From the NCBI GenBank assembly GCA_949825025.1, contig OX463778.1, positions 5,347,142 through 5,411,141 on the forward strand: a stretch of 64,000 bases of DNA, given 5' to 3'. Of this stretch, positions 11,176 through 23,240 are shown one piece after another (within the stretch, counting starts at the first letter, position 1; each line of letters starts with the position of its first letter). Both the position numbers and the translations under genes were made by a program. This stretch comes from Siphlonurus alternatus (taxonomy: Eukaryota; Arthropoda; Insecta; Ephemeroptera; Siphlonuridae). The notes beneath the pieces are model-generated. The model made no database searches, was not told the DNA's origin, and saw nothing but the letters and a program-made list of their open reading frames with translations.

Positions 11176-11735
11176 TAAAAGGCGGATCCACATGGCGACA
11201 ACGGCGATGAGTTTTGACGTAAAAGCTGTGAAATACTAGGCGGCGAGCGGTCTTTTTTTCAATGTGTATTAGACTGTACAGTATATAAAATAATATAATA
11301 AGTAATAAGCTACCACTTTGTATTATAAAAGAATTGTCAAAAAGTTTAAAAAGTCAGTGAGAACATTACTAATTGATAGTTGTTTTTACATACAATGTAA
11401 ACGCTTAATTGCAATAACTTCTAATCTTGTGTAGTATTTTATTTATTATTAATATATATAGTTATGATTTATGAACATGCTATTTTTTAAGTGTCTAACC
11501 CTTCATTCAAAGTCCTACATTTTATAATTTTTGTGTTTGTATGTTTGGAAACAGTTGAATAAAAACAAAAATAAATCGAATTCGCCGGTTTGCGGCGGCG
11601 AATATTACGTTAATCCCTAATTACGATTATCTGTTTTTTTAATTGCCAAATATGATCGCCAAAGAATGTAACATCAAGTACGCATTATTCGCTCCGTGTT
11701 CGCTTGATAAAAATCGCCATGTGAATTCACCTTTA
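11176..11735. mobile_element. MITE family A copy split by a LINE 3' fragment
   Basis: The left part reads TTAAAAGGCGGATCCACATGGCGACAACGGCGATG...AAAAGCTGTGAAATAC. The right part reads GGCGGCGAATATTACG...CCAAATATGATCGCC...CGCTTGATAAAAATCGCCATGTGAATTCACCTTTA. Together they are one family A element, as at 43838-44060. The interior 11252-11578 is unrelated LINE sequence. Confidence 0.75.
11252..11578 (+). mobile_element. LINE 3'-end fragment nested in a family A MITE
   Basis: GTGTATTAGACTGTA..., AAGCTACCACTTTGTATTA, AAAAAGTCAGTGAGAAC, ...GTCTAACCCTTCATTCAAAGTCCTACATTTTATAAT and GTTTGTATG closely match 26510-26790. There the same region encodes the C-terminus of a reverse transcriptase (R-L-Y-N-K-L-P-L). 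5'-truncated and degenerate. Confidence 0.75.
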
Positions 11736-12360
11736 GAGACAGGTTGCGAATTTGGTAATTAATTGCGACGTGTTAATAAATTAATTTGCTAGTTAGAACA
11801 GGTTTGTAGCCCGCTGATAAATAAATTGGAGCTGTCAGTCACGTGACGGAAGTGACGTCATCAGCCACGCCTGCCAGTGTGTCCGCGATTTAGTTTTAGT
11901 GCTCTCGGAGGTTCAACTCAAACCATTAGAGCCGTCTGGACAATTTGCTGCAGCCGGCAGTTTGGCATGATGGTCCCAACTGATGCTTTTTTTTTTTTTA
12001 GGTATTTTGTTTATTGAATCTATAATCACAGAGTTTTACATACTAAGTCAGTATGTGGAACTCTGTGAATCTAATACATCAGTATATACATCAGCACAGC
12101 ATTTCCGTAAGTTTGGATACATGATGTAATATAAATCTTTAGCTTATAACATAAAACACTTTTCAACATATACGATTTAAAATTTAAATAAACATATAAT
12201 TAATTATACACACATATATTATATATACATGAATTATTATATTTATAAGCGGATTGCATATCGTATTAAATTATTCTGCTATTGTAGTTTAATATATTAT
12301 TCAATATCTCTTGTAATGCTCTTGTTTCTGTTTGTAAGAAGGCAGTGCAATTCAGGGATA
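11736..12360. other. No gene recognised
   Basis: Contains GTCACGTGACGGAAGTGACGTCATC at about 11839-11863, which combines an E-box-type and a CRE-type palindrome. The remainder is AT-rich with no feature. Confidence 0.35.
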
Positions 12361-12530
12361 TATCGTCCTTTGTCCGCAATAATGAGCCATCTGGTTATCA
12401 CGATACTGTTTGCAATTATGAGCTATCTGCTGTATCACATGAGGTTTATTTTATTACGATTTTCACCTCATAATTATTTTGCGCTCACCTATATAGTATA
12501 GCAGATCATTATTCCCCCGACGAGGGATTA
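12361..12530. mobile_element. MITE family H (about 170 bp)
   Basis: TATCGTCCTTTGTCCGCAATAATGAGC at left and GATCATTATTCCCCCGACGAGGGA at right, with GCGCTCACCT and CAATTATGAGC inside. This is the same plan as the better preserved copies at 22705-22879 and 53205-53372. Confidence 0.75.
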
Positions 12531-13879
12531 TGAATACATACATGCTGATATTGCTGATACGTATACTGTTTTTATTTTAATTGATTTTGTTTAATTATAT
12601 TAGAAGAGAATGTAATAGAATAATATATTTGACCGCATTCGATACATACAGTGACATTATTAAGTTGTCACAATACATCATTAATCTTGTCACAATATAC
12701 AACAAAATTTATAGCAACCAGAGAAAAATGCAAGTAAAACATGGTAATTTTGTAACATATTTGATATAAAAATAACAGTACGGTTAAAAAATGTAGTTAC
12801 CATTACAACTTTCACTTTCGAGGTAGCCGCGTTTTCTGTGGTGAACTGTACTGCAATGACTTCACCTCCCCGCGGGTTTTACGGCGCCACGTTGAGTACT
12901 GAGCGAAATGGCATTCCATTAACGTTCAATTCGGCCGGTAACAATTTCACCTCGTTGCTTGACGAATCTGAGACACTCGTCGATTCCAAAGTGTCGCTCT
13001 TAACATTTTCGTTTGCTGAATTCCAGTGTATTCTTGATGAATTATTATTTTTTTTTCATTCTGATTTTGTATTTTTGTTTCGTTTTCTTTCTCTCTGACA
13101 ATTGACTTTTTTTTATTTTTTTCTTTTCTTACTTTTTTGAAAAATCATTTTTTATGTAATTCATTACCTTCCGCTATTACTGTATGATAATATATCCAAT
13201 AAAATATTTTATGTTAAAATTTATATTATTATATAATGTCTGTTGTTTCATGTATCTCTGCTATCAACGCAATTTATTATAAATTTCCGTTTTTTTTTTC
13301 CTCTGCTCGAGCCAAAACTTATACCTTCTTAAACTGTATAATGTACTCTATAATGATAAAAAAAAAGACGTTTTATATTCAGGAGATTACGACTATATCA
13401 TAAATTATTTTCAGGTGTTTCGTTTGATATATTTTCAGTAGTCGGAACAATGCTAAAATTGAGCAATGTTATCAAAGAATCTATAACAGGCACTAATAAA
13501 TTATACTGATGAATATTATAGGATAAATTTTAACAGAAACCACTAACCTTCACTTTTTAATTTTCAGTACACTATAACACCTGAAACATCAAGAAGATAA
13601 CTAATTTAGCTGTTAAGAATTAAAATTGTACTGAAAGTGAATTGAAAAAAATATATACTTAAAATAAATTCAGCCGAAAAATTCTGAGTGTAAAGCCTAC
13701 AGAGGCCATCAGAGTTCTCCGTTTTACTGCCTTAAGTTTATGACACCAGACGGTTCGCCAGCACGTGCGGGGGTCATTGCTGCTGCGATGTATTGGCGAA
13801 CCAAGCACCAATAAAACGGTGGTGCTCATTGCATGAGTCTGAATAAACAATAGCGTGGACTTCTGTTGCCAGCCCTGAT
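12531..13879. other. No gene recognised
   Basis: AT- and T-rich sequence with several T-runs (13048, 13114, 13290). Short ORFs (12581, 12838, and 13659 on the minus strand) have no recognisable domain and no convincing exon structure. Confidence 0.4.
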
Positions 13880-14061
13880 ATTAAGGTGCATTTCCATGGA
13901 GCGGAGAAAGCGAGAAAATCGCGTACCGCAGCCTCGGGATTTCCTCGTTTTACAAAGAGCGATTTTATCACCAACATGGCCGCCATACGAGATTGAAGCA
14001 AATGCGCTTTTCTCGCCCCGCCAATCCCCACTCGACATCGCTCCATGGAAATGCACCTTTA
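13880..14061. mobile_element. MITE family L
   Basis: Perfect-looking terminal inverted repeats: TTAAGGTGCATTTCCATGGAGCG and CGCTCCATGGAAATGCACCTTTA. The interior has GCGAGAAAATCGCG and CCAACATGGCCGCCATACG. A relative is at 21106-21307. The end TTAAGGTGCATT also resembles family A ends, suggesting one superfamily. Confidence 0.85.
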
Positions 14062-14598
14062 TTGTTGGCCGCAGTGGTGAAGTTTGTGAGCCAACTGAAG
14101 GTACATCCCTCGGGGTCAGTCAAGGTCACTGCAAGGTCGGTGGACAGTCTCGGTTTTTGTGAGCAGTTCTGTATATGAGAGGAGGTGTTTTCATGTCCGC
14201 CAGGGTCCTCCAATTTGCCGTCTGTTTGGCGATGACCCTCGCGAGTCGTAAAACCTCGCTGGCTGATAGTCGACCACATGACGCGGCAAAAAGCGCGTGA
14301 GAAAATGTCATCGATCGTGGGTGGTGTTTAATTGAGATGGACGAGCTTTTGTAATATTTACCCCCCGGGACAACCTGACTTCTCATTTGCTGGCAGCGCC
14401 AGGAGACAAATATTCCGAGTTAAATAGAGTATATGGGCTAAGCATGGCATACTAAAAACTGTGGGTAACATCAGTGCTAACGTATATCTATTTAACGTTG
14501 CACTGATTTAAACCCCGTTTGTATCTTATATTTGTTTAGCCCAACTGGTTTAGTTCATGCTTCATGTGTACCAGATTTAACCAGGGATGAAAAATATG
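14062..14598. other. No gene recognised
   Basis: Overlapping short ORFs on both strands, none with a recognisable domain. Contains GGTCAGTCAAGGTCACTGCAAGGTCGG near 14114, a run of AGGTCA-like half-sites. Confidence 0.35.
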
Positions 14599-14930
14599 GG
14601 AGGTGCGGCGCAGTGCGCTTGACCGGGTCTCGTCAGATCACCAAAGTCAAGCAACGCCGAGCGTGGTTATAGTTAAAAGGGTGGCCATTTTCAACAAAAA
14701 TCACGTTTCTCACCCAGGGTTAAATCATTGCGCTTTTCCACTATGTGGTTAATTCTCCTGGCTTTGGCTTCCGGTTCATTGACAAAAGATGTAGCGTCCA
14801 TTCTAGCTGAGGTTTCCACGTTTCCCTCAGTCAAAGGCTGGGATGGATTGCAAGTCACCCTTGTTCCCGATGAGCCCACGAAACCACTCATCATGTTAGG
14901 GTTTTAGAAGGGTTTCAAACTTAGTGAATA
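14599..14930 (+). mobile_element. 5S-rRNA-derived SINE, near full length (non-poly-A subtype)
   Basis: The head GGCGCAGTGCGCTTGACCGGGTCTCGTCAGATCACC is followed by the 5S box A region AAGTCAAGCAACGCCGAGCGTGGTTA and a box C relic GGGTGGCC. The body has CATTGACAAAAGATGTAGCG and GAGGTTTCCACG-TTTCCCTCAGTC, and the 3' end is TTTCAAACTTAGTGA. SINE3-type retroposons are transcribed by RNA polymerase III from 5S-type internal promoters (family knowledge). Confidence 0.85.
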
Positions 14931-17734
14931 ATTAGTAAGTAGAAGTACCTAATTGTGTTTTAATTGATAAAAAATATGTAGGATAAATTGGGGCAAAAGT
15001 GCTTTCTGAATGTACAGAGATGACGATTTCAATTTTAGGGGCGATAAGAATAGCGTCCAGTCTAGCCATGCTAAACAGTTCACCATGTATATAAAATAGG
15101 CTGCGTGTCAACGACCTCAAACACAGCAGGGGTAAAGTTCGTGACGTCCAGTCGAACGCCCTCGTCACGTGACTGTGACGTGTACAGACATGATGTAACA
15201 TTGCAACAATTTGCATCAGCCCTCGTCCCTCAAACAAAGGTGACTCGCGAGGACTAGTGACCTCCATGACATTGACTGTCACCTTGAGATCTAGGTGTGA
15301 ATAATGAAGCTCGTCACTGCCGTAACATTGCATGTAACGTAGTTCACGTGACGTCCTCTTCAACGTGTTGTTAAATGTTGATGCACGCTTGCTGACAAAC
15401 ATCGTTTATTGTAATGATAATTGGTGCTCGCGGAAGGTTTAAATGGTGCTCAAGTTTGGTGCTCAGTTGGTGCTCGGTTCCCACCAGGCGGGTGTGTAGA
15501 GGGCGTCTCCCTCCACCCACTATCACTACGTACATAAATTAATGCGAGCTGATAAGCACGCGTGTGTACATAACAACAACACGTGCACGCCCTCCCTACT
15601 TCTGAATGAAGCTGGGAGGTACACTGAGGTGCAGAGAAAATGTCCTCAGACTTACCAAGCTCCACCAAAAGTGTTACACAAGCGACGTGGCCAGCAAATG
15701 TTTGTACCTCAAAGTTCTGCTCGAGAAATCGACTGTCCCATTATACCTAACGTATATAGCGTGCGAGTTGGCGGGAAGTAATTTGAATAATTAGACGGGT
15801 CACAATGGGAAATTATATACTGTGACCATTAAAGGGTTAACTCCATAATCTCATACCTAATAACAAAGATTGATGATAATAATTCAGCTCAATTCGTTCG
15901 TGAAATTGGACGAGTGTGGGAGGTCCCTCAGATTACATAATAACCTTCCTGGAACCTCAAGATTGCGATGTTGTACCGACGTTTACTTTAGTTTCTCTGA
16001 CAAATCAATTTGCCGCTTATTTGGCTGTCATTAGCGCCACTTAGCGACCGTGCGGGCGCCACAAATAACATGTCTGCGTCAATAACAACGTGCCACGGGA
16101 CGTTTCATCAGGCTTGCTAGCAGACCCCGCGCTTGTACCATCTTTGTGTTGGACGCTGCAGGCTGTGAAATATAAATTTAATAAAGATAATGAAGCAGGC
16201 GGTCGTCTCATTTTGTCTCGACGTTCGTAAACATGCTCACACACGTGAGGTTAATTTACGACACATAAATCACGGCCGTGTGTGCGGAGGGTCGCGAGAC
16301 CGCGGGAACAAGATGGCCGCCGCGCGCACCGCTCTCTCGTCATTAAGTGTCTAATTACACAGGACTAATTAATGTAATGTAATTGACAATTGTCCGAACG
16401 TGCTGAGGCGCCGAGCGAGGATTGTTTGCTCTGATAAGGCTATCGTTGTGTGTTGTCAGTTGATAGTTTCCCAAACGATAAGGGACTGCATCTCGACGAT
16501 TAAAGGGCGTGATTTACTGCCTGTAAACAACAGATTTACCAGCGTGTTTGAACTGCATTTAATTAATAACGTCTTTCTTGTGTGGATGCGATAGCTGCTA
16601 ACATGCTCACATTGCCGAATTATAACACACCAACTTTGGGAGCCCTCTAAGAAATTGATAATTTACGAGCTATTTGTCCCCGACCCTTTTGACTCAAGTT
16701 TCCTGGTTCCCTCAGTCACGTGGCAGCTGCTGAGAGAGTTGGTGATCGAGTGCTGGAGCGGCCAGCAGAACCACTTGGCGTACCGAACGTAAAAAGCGCT
16801 CGAGTAAAAATAAATAAGAAGGCTGATGTATCAGTGACGTCACGTAAATAAACAAGAGATGCGCGGATAGCGGCGAGCGATTTATTGGCATGCCGAGCGC
16901 TGCCAATTAGGACGGTAGAACCGTGGGAGCGTTGGCCGCCAGTTGGAGTGAGGAACGACCAGTCAGGGTAGACCCTTTGGTAAAACAAGGGTGTTGTCAC
17001 CTGACCACCCCAGGTCATCCCAGGTCAGTGAGAAGGTCGGGGTGTGACGTCACTCTGACGAGCTGATTGTCCGCTAATTAACGAGTGTGTGACAAAACGG
17101 TCCTGGCTACCTTCATGTGGAGTGTGATGATGTCTTTGGTCTCATTAACTTGAGATTATTTTTCACGTTATCATAACATAACATCTTAATCTAACTTAAT
17201 CTTCATAATTATACTCTTAATATCTCTCATAATCTTCTTGTTATCTGCTTCTTAGATTACTCGCGGTTTAATTTTAAAAAAAACTGCGAAAACAGAGAGT
17301 TTCTTCATTATCAGATGGTATTTTAGAGAATTAAAAATACTTTACCCTGATGATGTAATTTTAAATGATAAAAAAAAAAAACGCTGGATCTATCGGAAGA
17401 TAGTTTGAGCTGATCTTATCTTATTTAAAAAATATTTATCTAAAATTAAAGTCCACAACTTTACCAAACGGAATTTCATTAGTTCTAATGTAAAATGACG
17501 CACGGTCAGTCAGGTACGTTTAAAACGCTAAGTTATATTGTCTTGTAGCATCAGAAGTTGGCCGCAGATGTAGCAGATAATTCAACGATGTAATCTCGAT
17601 CTGACGGACTTTTCGCCGTAATTTCCACGACTTATGTAACAACTATTATCTGCCAATGAAACAGTCCGAACATTCCGCAGAAACGCGGACAGTGCGGTGG
17701 GTTATACATCAACATCGGGAGGTTTTTCTCTTAG
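14931..17734. other. TE-poor stretch, candidate regulatory DNA
   Basis: I find no member of the window's repeat families here, which is unusual for this locus. Many TAATTA/ATTAAT words (16322-16395), TGACGTCA at about 16833 and 17045, TCACGTGA at about 15165 and 15343, and AGGTCA half-sites at 16995-17035. ORF 14932-15402 (minus) and the smaller ORFs have no recognisable domain. Regulatory function is inferred only from the lack of repeats and the motif content. Confidence 0.3.
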
Positions 17735-17980
17735 CCCTAGTTGAAAAATTACTTACGTCTTCATCTCATCTTTTACACGTCTAAACTTAATCTTTTTACC
17801 TCTAAAACACATCTTATATCCTCTTCGCTCAAAGTAAGGATTAAATGAAGAAAATATTTCTAATTTTTATGCTCAAAAAGAGCAAAAAAAAAAATACGTA
17901 ATCTCGTCCTTTTCCCTTTTTTTTCCTCTAAAATGAAGCAAAATAGGAGGACAAAATTCGAGAGAAGAGCTTAAAAGTTG
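17735..17980 (-). mobile_element. MITE family F
   Basis: Minus-strand copy: CCCTAGTTGAAAAATTACTTACGTCTTCATCTCATC at the left, then CTCTTCGCTCAAAGTAAGGATTAAATGAAG, ending AGAGAAGAGCTTAAAA. The far CCCGAGTTGAAA terminus is missing. Confidence 0.8.
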
Positions 17981-19720
17981 TCTAATGTAACTGCGGGAAC
18001 CATGGAAACCTCAGTTCGCCGGTCGGCGAAAGTTCAAGGTCAGAAGTAGTCCTGCTCGCCCGTCTGGATATTTCGGTGGAGGCGCCGCCGGGAGTCGGGC
18101 CACGCCCCCCAGATAATCTGCCGGCGTTACGTCGTATATGACGGCTGTATAACCGCCGCTATATTTAGAGGAGGCCACCCAGCGCAGGCATTTCCACGCT
18201 CTTTATTACAGCGGTAATCCCCGCAATAACCCGCGGCCGGGACTTACGTCTTTGAACCGATTGTCTCCCAGATGGGACGTGGCGCCTCGTGGAGCTTCGT
18301 GACGTGCCTCGTGTTTCTGTCAGACCGCTAGAAGACTGGTGACTGAGGGAACCGTGGAGATTTGAGTCAAGACGGTCGTTTAACGTAATCGCACTCTTGT
18401 ATAGGAACGAGCAATTTAGCCGGTCACCCATCCAACTGCTTGACGTCGGTGATCAACACTGACTATATGTAGTCCATATAGGTGCATGACAATCAACATT
18501 CAGTTGGTCACCTAGCTGGTATCATCCGTCATGGACTGCAGATGGAGGTAATTTGCTCTCGAGGACCTCCAAGCTAAGACATCATGTATTAAAGATAGTC
18601 ATTAGACGGCAGCATAAATCATGACCTCAAGTAGTCGCCTGTGACGTCACACTGTTCTCCCTCGCCGGCAATAAATCTCAAGACGCTAGACGAGCTAATC
18701 GGAGGTAGCAGTGCGGAACGCCGCCATCTTGATGTCTAGCCTCGGTACAGTCGGCTGCACAAAACACGGAGCTGGAGGATTGACTTGACGTGGCCTCGTC
18801 ACCTGACGTGACACAAGCTCGTGACAATGATTTGAGAACCAATTTATGCATAATTGTTAGGTTCGTTTAGTGTGCAACATTGCGCTCTATTAAGTGCGGC
18901 CACTCCGTGGTAACTAATTATCCGCGCTATCTGGCTGCCACGTTGAGAAGTTGTCGGGCCAATTCCCCGACGTTATCTGCGAGGTCCCACGCCCCCCGAC
19001 AATGTGTGCTCCATTGTTGAGCAGTAAACTGATGGAATCACACCGGAGTTATTTCCCCGCTTGGAGATAAACCACGCGACCAGCTGTGCTGAGAGATGCA
19101 ACTAGGGAGATCCCGAACGTTATTTAGTGATTTGTGGAGCTGCAGCTTTGTCCAAGGTCGTCATATCTGGAGAAATTCTCTGTCCATAAAACATGACATA
19201 ACGTTCGTGTGTTCCAGAAGTGCTGTTGTCATTCGATTTAGCACAAACGATTGGTCTTCCGACATCGTGCCAAAGGGCTCAAGTACCTGCCACTAATTGC
19301 CAGGTATTCCACCGTTAAACTCCCATTTAGGTTTTAAAAAGAATTCGCATCAGTTACTAAAAATGACTTATTTGTTTCGTCTGTGTACGATGATTGGATA
19401 ATGAATGTAATTACTACCTGGAGGTAATTACAGGTAATAAATTGCAATCAAGACAGTTTTCAATTATTTGCAAATAACAACGTTGGTGGAAATTCCACTG
19501 AAATCGGACCACCTATACAGTCGGATATCAATTAAACGATTATGTCGATAAGTGCGAGAGGTTTATGGCAGGTACTTAATTGATAAATGGAGCGGGGCCG
19601 CGTCCATACGAGCAGTGCTTAAGTGGTGCTTAAGGTACACGATACGAACGTGTAATATAATGATGGAGAAAAGCCAATCTTTGACATCATGTGAATGTTT
19701 ATAACATTGTTTTCATTATA
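17981..19720. other. Mostly non-repetitive stretch
   Basis: 18050-18330 is GC-rich (GGAGGCGCCGCCGGGAGTCGGGCC) but shows no open reading frame with splice sites. A worn 5S SINE head (TCACCCATCCAACTGCTTGACGTCGGTGATC, about 18424-18454) and tail word ACTGAGGGAACCGTGG (18344) lie here on the minus strand. GGAGGTAATTACAGGTAA is at 19424. Confidence 0.35.
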
Positions 19721-20065
19721 CGGGTCTTTCACCATACGTCATAAAGCAATATGACGTCGCGATTTTGTATGCTAAACATTTTTGTCATAGCAGATACGTG
19801 CTAAAGTTGGTCTCGAAATTAATTTCTCCTGGGTATTCGCATCATTTCTCTTAGAATTTTCTTTCATAAATGGTGACAAGAATATCAAAATATGCTATTG
19901 ATCGAAGAAAAATATTTGGCGACCAAAACTAATATTAAAAAAAAAAAGAGATGTTGTGAGTTACGTTAACTCGCACATCATAGGATTTTAGTGTTTTCTG
20001 CCTACATCCCGAAGATCTTTGGGCATCTCCGTGCTCCCAAAACATAAACATGATACTCCCGTATA
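19721..20065 (+). mobile_element. Repeat family G, free-standing copy
   Basis: Collinear with 10250-10582 over about 340 bp, including CGGGTCTTTCACCATA, GATTTTGTATGC, GTTGTGAGTTACGTTAACTCG and CCCGAAGATCTTTGGGCATCTCCGTGCTC. It is not flanked by family A sequence, so G is a separate unit. Confidence 0.75.
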
Positions 20066-20194
20066 GCGGTGAACCAACCAAATCAATCGCTGACAACATT
20101 GCATGGATTTTGCGTTGATTGATTGATGCAAATTTATTGAGTAAAAAATTCACCAGAAGTTTGCGTGGATTTTTAGCCCTCCAAAGAAATCAGC

Positions 20195-20660
20195 TGTTTC
20201 TGCGTAGCGTAGCGAAATTTTATTTTATTACATTTCCATTAATTATGAGTGCATAAATTATGAGTCAGAGGCAGGAGATTCACAAACAGTTCAATGAGAA
20301 CAATTTTATTCACTTCCCAAAATAAATCAGAACTTGCATAGTGAAACTTCGCGTAAAAGGTTAGAGATATTTGTCAGCATCTTTGATTTGCGCCGGTTGT
20401 ATTTTTTTTCTAATGTAGTTCATACTTCATTTTTTTTTAATGTATAGCAAAAAAAAACATTTTGATAAAGCTATTGCATAAAAGTGCTTTCAACAGGCAT
20501 AATTTTAATGTAAGAAAAACTTATAGCTCTTAATATCAGTCTGGTTTTGCATCTGGTGGCATTCTCGACACTGTCTTTTTTTATATTTTTTATTATATTT
20601 CCCTCATGAGTACATAAATAGCAAGTCAGAGGCAAGAGATTCACAAACAGTCAATTAACG
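20195..20660 (+). mobile_element. Repeat family U, two copies
   Basis: 20218-20340 and 20575-20660 both carry TTTTATTATATTTCCCTCATGAGT-type sequence followed by ACATAAAT-A-AGTCAGAGGCAGGAGATTCACAAACAGT. A third copy is at 60275-60375. Element boundaries are uncertain. Confidence 0.6.
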
Positions 20661-20995
20661 ATTGACCTCAGTTACTACGCGAGTCAAAGGAAATTTTTGT
20701 CAGACGGAATCGACTGAAATAAATTTTAAAAACTCGAGAATGCTCTAAAACTTAATCGCTTATGGTTTGAGCAGATTCAAGAGGGCGGTTTCCTCACAAT
20801 AGCTCCATTTCCGGCTTCCATCCATAAGGCCAATGTTAAACTTCTACCTCAGTTTTCTCAAAACTGATCAGACAGATCCACTTCAAATTTTGCATGCCAC
20901 TTATTGATAAGGAGTTCTAAGTTCCCTGCTAGTCTTATTCAATTCAAGGGGCCGATTCCGAGATCTCAATCAACTGAGGTTGATTTTCTCGATAC
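20653..20995. mobile_element. Repeat family M, partial
   Basis: TTGACCTCAGTTACTACGCGAGTCAAAGG, TTTGTCAGACGGAATC, CTTATGGTTTGAGCAGATTCAAGAGGG and GGCCGATTCCGAGATCTCAATC. All occur, in part inverted, in the larger palindromic copy at 44578-45458. Confidence 0.75.
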
Positions 20996-21105
20996 AGTAC
21001 GGGGAACTATTTACAATCCAATTCCTGCTACAATACACAAATAAAATAATATTCGACTTTATTTAATTTTACATGTGCCGTAAGCAATAAGCTCCACCTA
21101 TATGA

Positions 21106-21307
21106 TGCTTTTCCGAATGGAGCGGTGTCAATTAAGCGGGGCGAGAAAGGCGCACTTCCAGTAAAACCGTATGGCAGCCATATTGGTGAGAAAAAAATCA
21201 CTTTCCCGCAGCGATTTAATCAAGCTTTGATTTTTCCTCTCCAACATGGCTACCATACGGTTTTACTGCAAGTGCGCCTTTCTCGCCCCTCTCCATGGAA
21301 AAGCGTT
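21106..21307. mobile_element. MITE family L, diverged palindrome
   Basis: TGCTTTTCCGAATGGAGCGG ... GGGGCGAGAAAGGCGCACTTCCAGTAAAACCGTATGG-AGCCAT at left, with the inverse ATGGCTACCATACGGTTTTACTGCAAGTGCGCC...TCTCCATGGAAAAGC at right. ORFs on both strands are repeat-derived. Confidence 0.8.
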
Positions 21308-22128
21308 CAACTTGCCGAATGTGGCTTCTAAATGGAAGCTCATTTCCTGAAGTTTGTCTACGTGCCGGTCTCTTGTGTCCACCAAGTGTCTCAGGTGGAG
21401 ACTCGAGTGACGTCACGTGACGTTTATGGTGGGGCATTATTGGCCAGTTTGTAATTGCCGCCATAAAGTGTCGAGTACAAAACGCTGCTGTTTTGTTTTA
21501 CCATTCATTGCACGAGCGAGGTCGTAAAACTTTATGAATGAATTTTTTACCTTATTTGAGCGATCACTTGACTTTTTTATACTTCTGCTTTCGGGTATAA
21601 AATTATTGACGTAATTTGCATATATAAAACGTTTTACCACCATGTGATGATGAGCCTGCAGACTTGGCATGTGTGTAACTCTGCCACGCAAATCCCCGCG
21701 CTGTCGTACATCAGAACACTTTTTGTCGTAACATCGCGGCGATATTGAAGTACATTAACAACTTTTTACCGCTTGTGGATGCGAATTTAATAAAAACGGA
21801 GGGACATTTGCGAGATTAAATCTTTCTCCTCTTCTACATTTTGTAATATCTCGTAATGTATCTTCGCAGAGTGCTTCTCGCCTGCTACTGCCTTTGTGCT
21901 GGCGACCGACCGACGCTCTCCACGTTGAATATGTTTTATATATATCACCACACTATGCATATATTTTAATTTTTATATACATCTCCACATTGTGTGGCTT
22001 GGAGGAAACTGTGGCGACGTTTGTAAAAAAAAAAAAAAATGCAGCATCTCGTCTTTTATTTGAACGTGTCTTTGATATAATACCTGCTGTATAGTGTATA
22101 TACAATACATACATCTATATATTTATAT
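21308..22128. other. No gene recognised
   Basis: Contains GTGACGTCACGTGACG at about 21409, a fused CRE/E-box palindrome, and a poly-A run at 22027. Nothing else recognised. Confidence 0.35.
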
Positions 22129-22202
22129 ATTAAAATTATATCACCTGGTATATATTTTTGTAATTATTAAAATTATATTAGCTGGTATATATTTTTGTAA
22201 TT
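22129..22202 (+). repeat. 37-bp tandem duplication
   Basis: ATTAAAATTATAT-AGCTGGTATATATTTTTGTAATT twice in direct tandem, with two mismatches between the units (CACC against AGC). Confidence 0.85.
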
Positions 22203-22704
22203 CGTCGGCTTAATATTAAAACCACACAACTACAACAAAATAATAACATATGATAATGACCCTTATACCCACATATAATTAAAGGTCATTGTCCCATCAA
22301 AAGCTATGAATGTAAGTACGGAGGTCAAGTCAGCTGATTTTGCGGTGTTTCCACGGTCCTATGTCCTATCCAAACCTATGTAAAAAAAAAAAGAAAAAAT
22401 TAAATTTCTTTTTTTGCATTAAAGAATTTTTTTAGGGAAAAATGACTTCTTGATTTATTATCAGAAGAGTCCTAAATGGGGGGTAATAGAAGGTTTCAAA
22501 TTAATAGCTTTTTATAGTTAATTTGTAGTTGGTTTAATTATAATTAATATTAAAGTTACGATATTACATATTATTACGTATATTATGATGTAATGTAATC
22601 CGTCGTCTCATAATTGAAATCTAAATATTACAGAAATAATAACATAACACATAAGTATTAATAATGAATCTTAACATTATATGACCCATCAAAATTGATA
22701 ATAT

Positions 22705-22879
22705 ATCGTCCCTCGTCCGCAATAATGAGCTATCTGCTATTTCAGTTGAGCGCAATTATGAGTTGTATATCGATATATATAGAATAAAGCTCAAACTTGC
22801 GCTCACCTGAAAAAGCAGACAGCTATTGCAACGAGATCATGGTAGGCAGATATAGCTCATTATTGCGGACAAGGGACGA
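22705..22879. mobile_element. MITE family H, well preserved
   Basis: TCGTCCCTCGTCCGCAATAATGAGCTATCTGC at left and its inverse AGATATAGCTCATTATTGCGGACAAGGGACGA at right. Internal GAGCGCAATTATGAG / TTGCGCTCACCTGAAAAAGCAGACAGC. Confidence 0.9.
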
Positions 22880-22892
22880 ATTATCTTCCATG

Positions 22893-23030
22893 GGTTTGCT
22901 ATAATGGGTGTTCTTCTTACATCTCCCAAAATTACAAATCTATACATCTCTCTGTCTATTGTAGCTGCAGCTGTAGCAAGTGAGGCAGGAGTAAAGTCCG
23001 TGATGTCCAGATGTGTATTAGTTAGCGCAG
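22893..23030. mobile_element. Interspersed repeat, family P part
   Basis: TGGGTGTTCTTCTTACAT, CTCTGTCTATTG and AGCTGCAGCTGTAGCAAGTGAGG match 32640-32745. Confidence 0.55.
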
Positions 23031-23240
23031 ACAAGCTGCAATTGCCTCCCAAAAGTTGGGATACAAAAGGCCTGTTCGAATAATTACACAATGGATTTTC
23101 ACGCATTTGATTAAATTTTCGAACAGACCTAATTCTCACAACTTGATTGGGCGTTAACAGTTCAAACTATCCCCCCTCCCCTCTCTATTCCCATTCACTC
23201 TGTAAAATTACATCATTACATAATATATGCAATTACAACA

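Noticed and set aside
10988..11191. Minus-strand cysteine-containing ORF in a GC-richer patch
   Set aside because: Its start lies in the edge of a family A MITE and no family match is recognised. It could be chance or an unknown repeat.
14126..14386. Overlapping ORFs on both strands at 13.8-14.4 kb
   Set aside because: Partly translations of the family L palindrome; no domain or exon signals.
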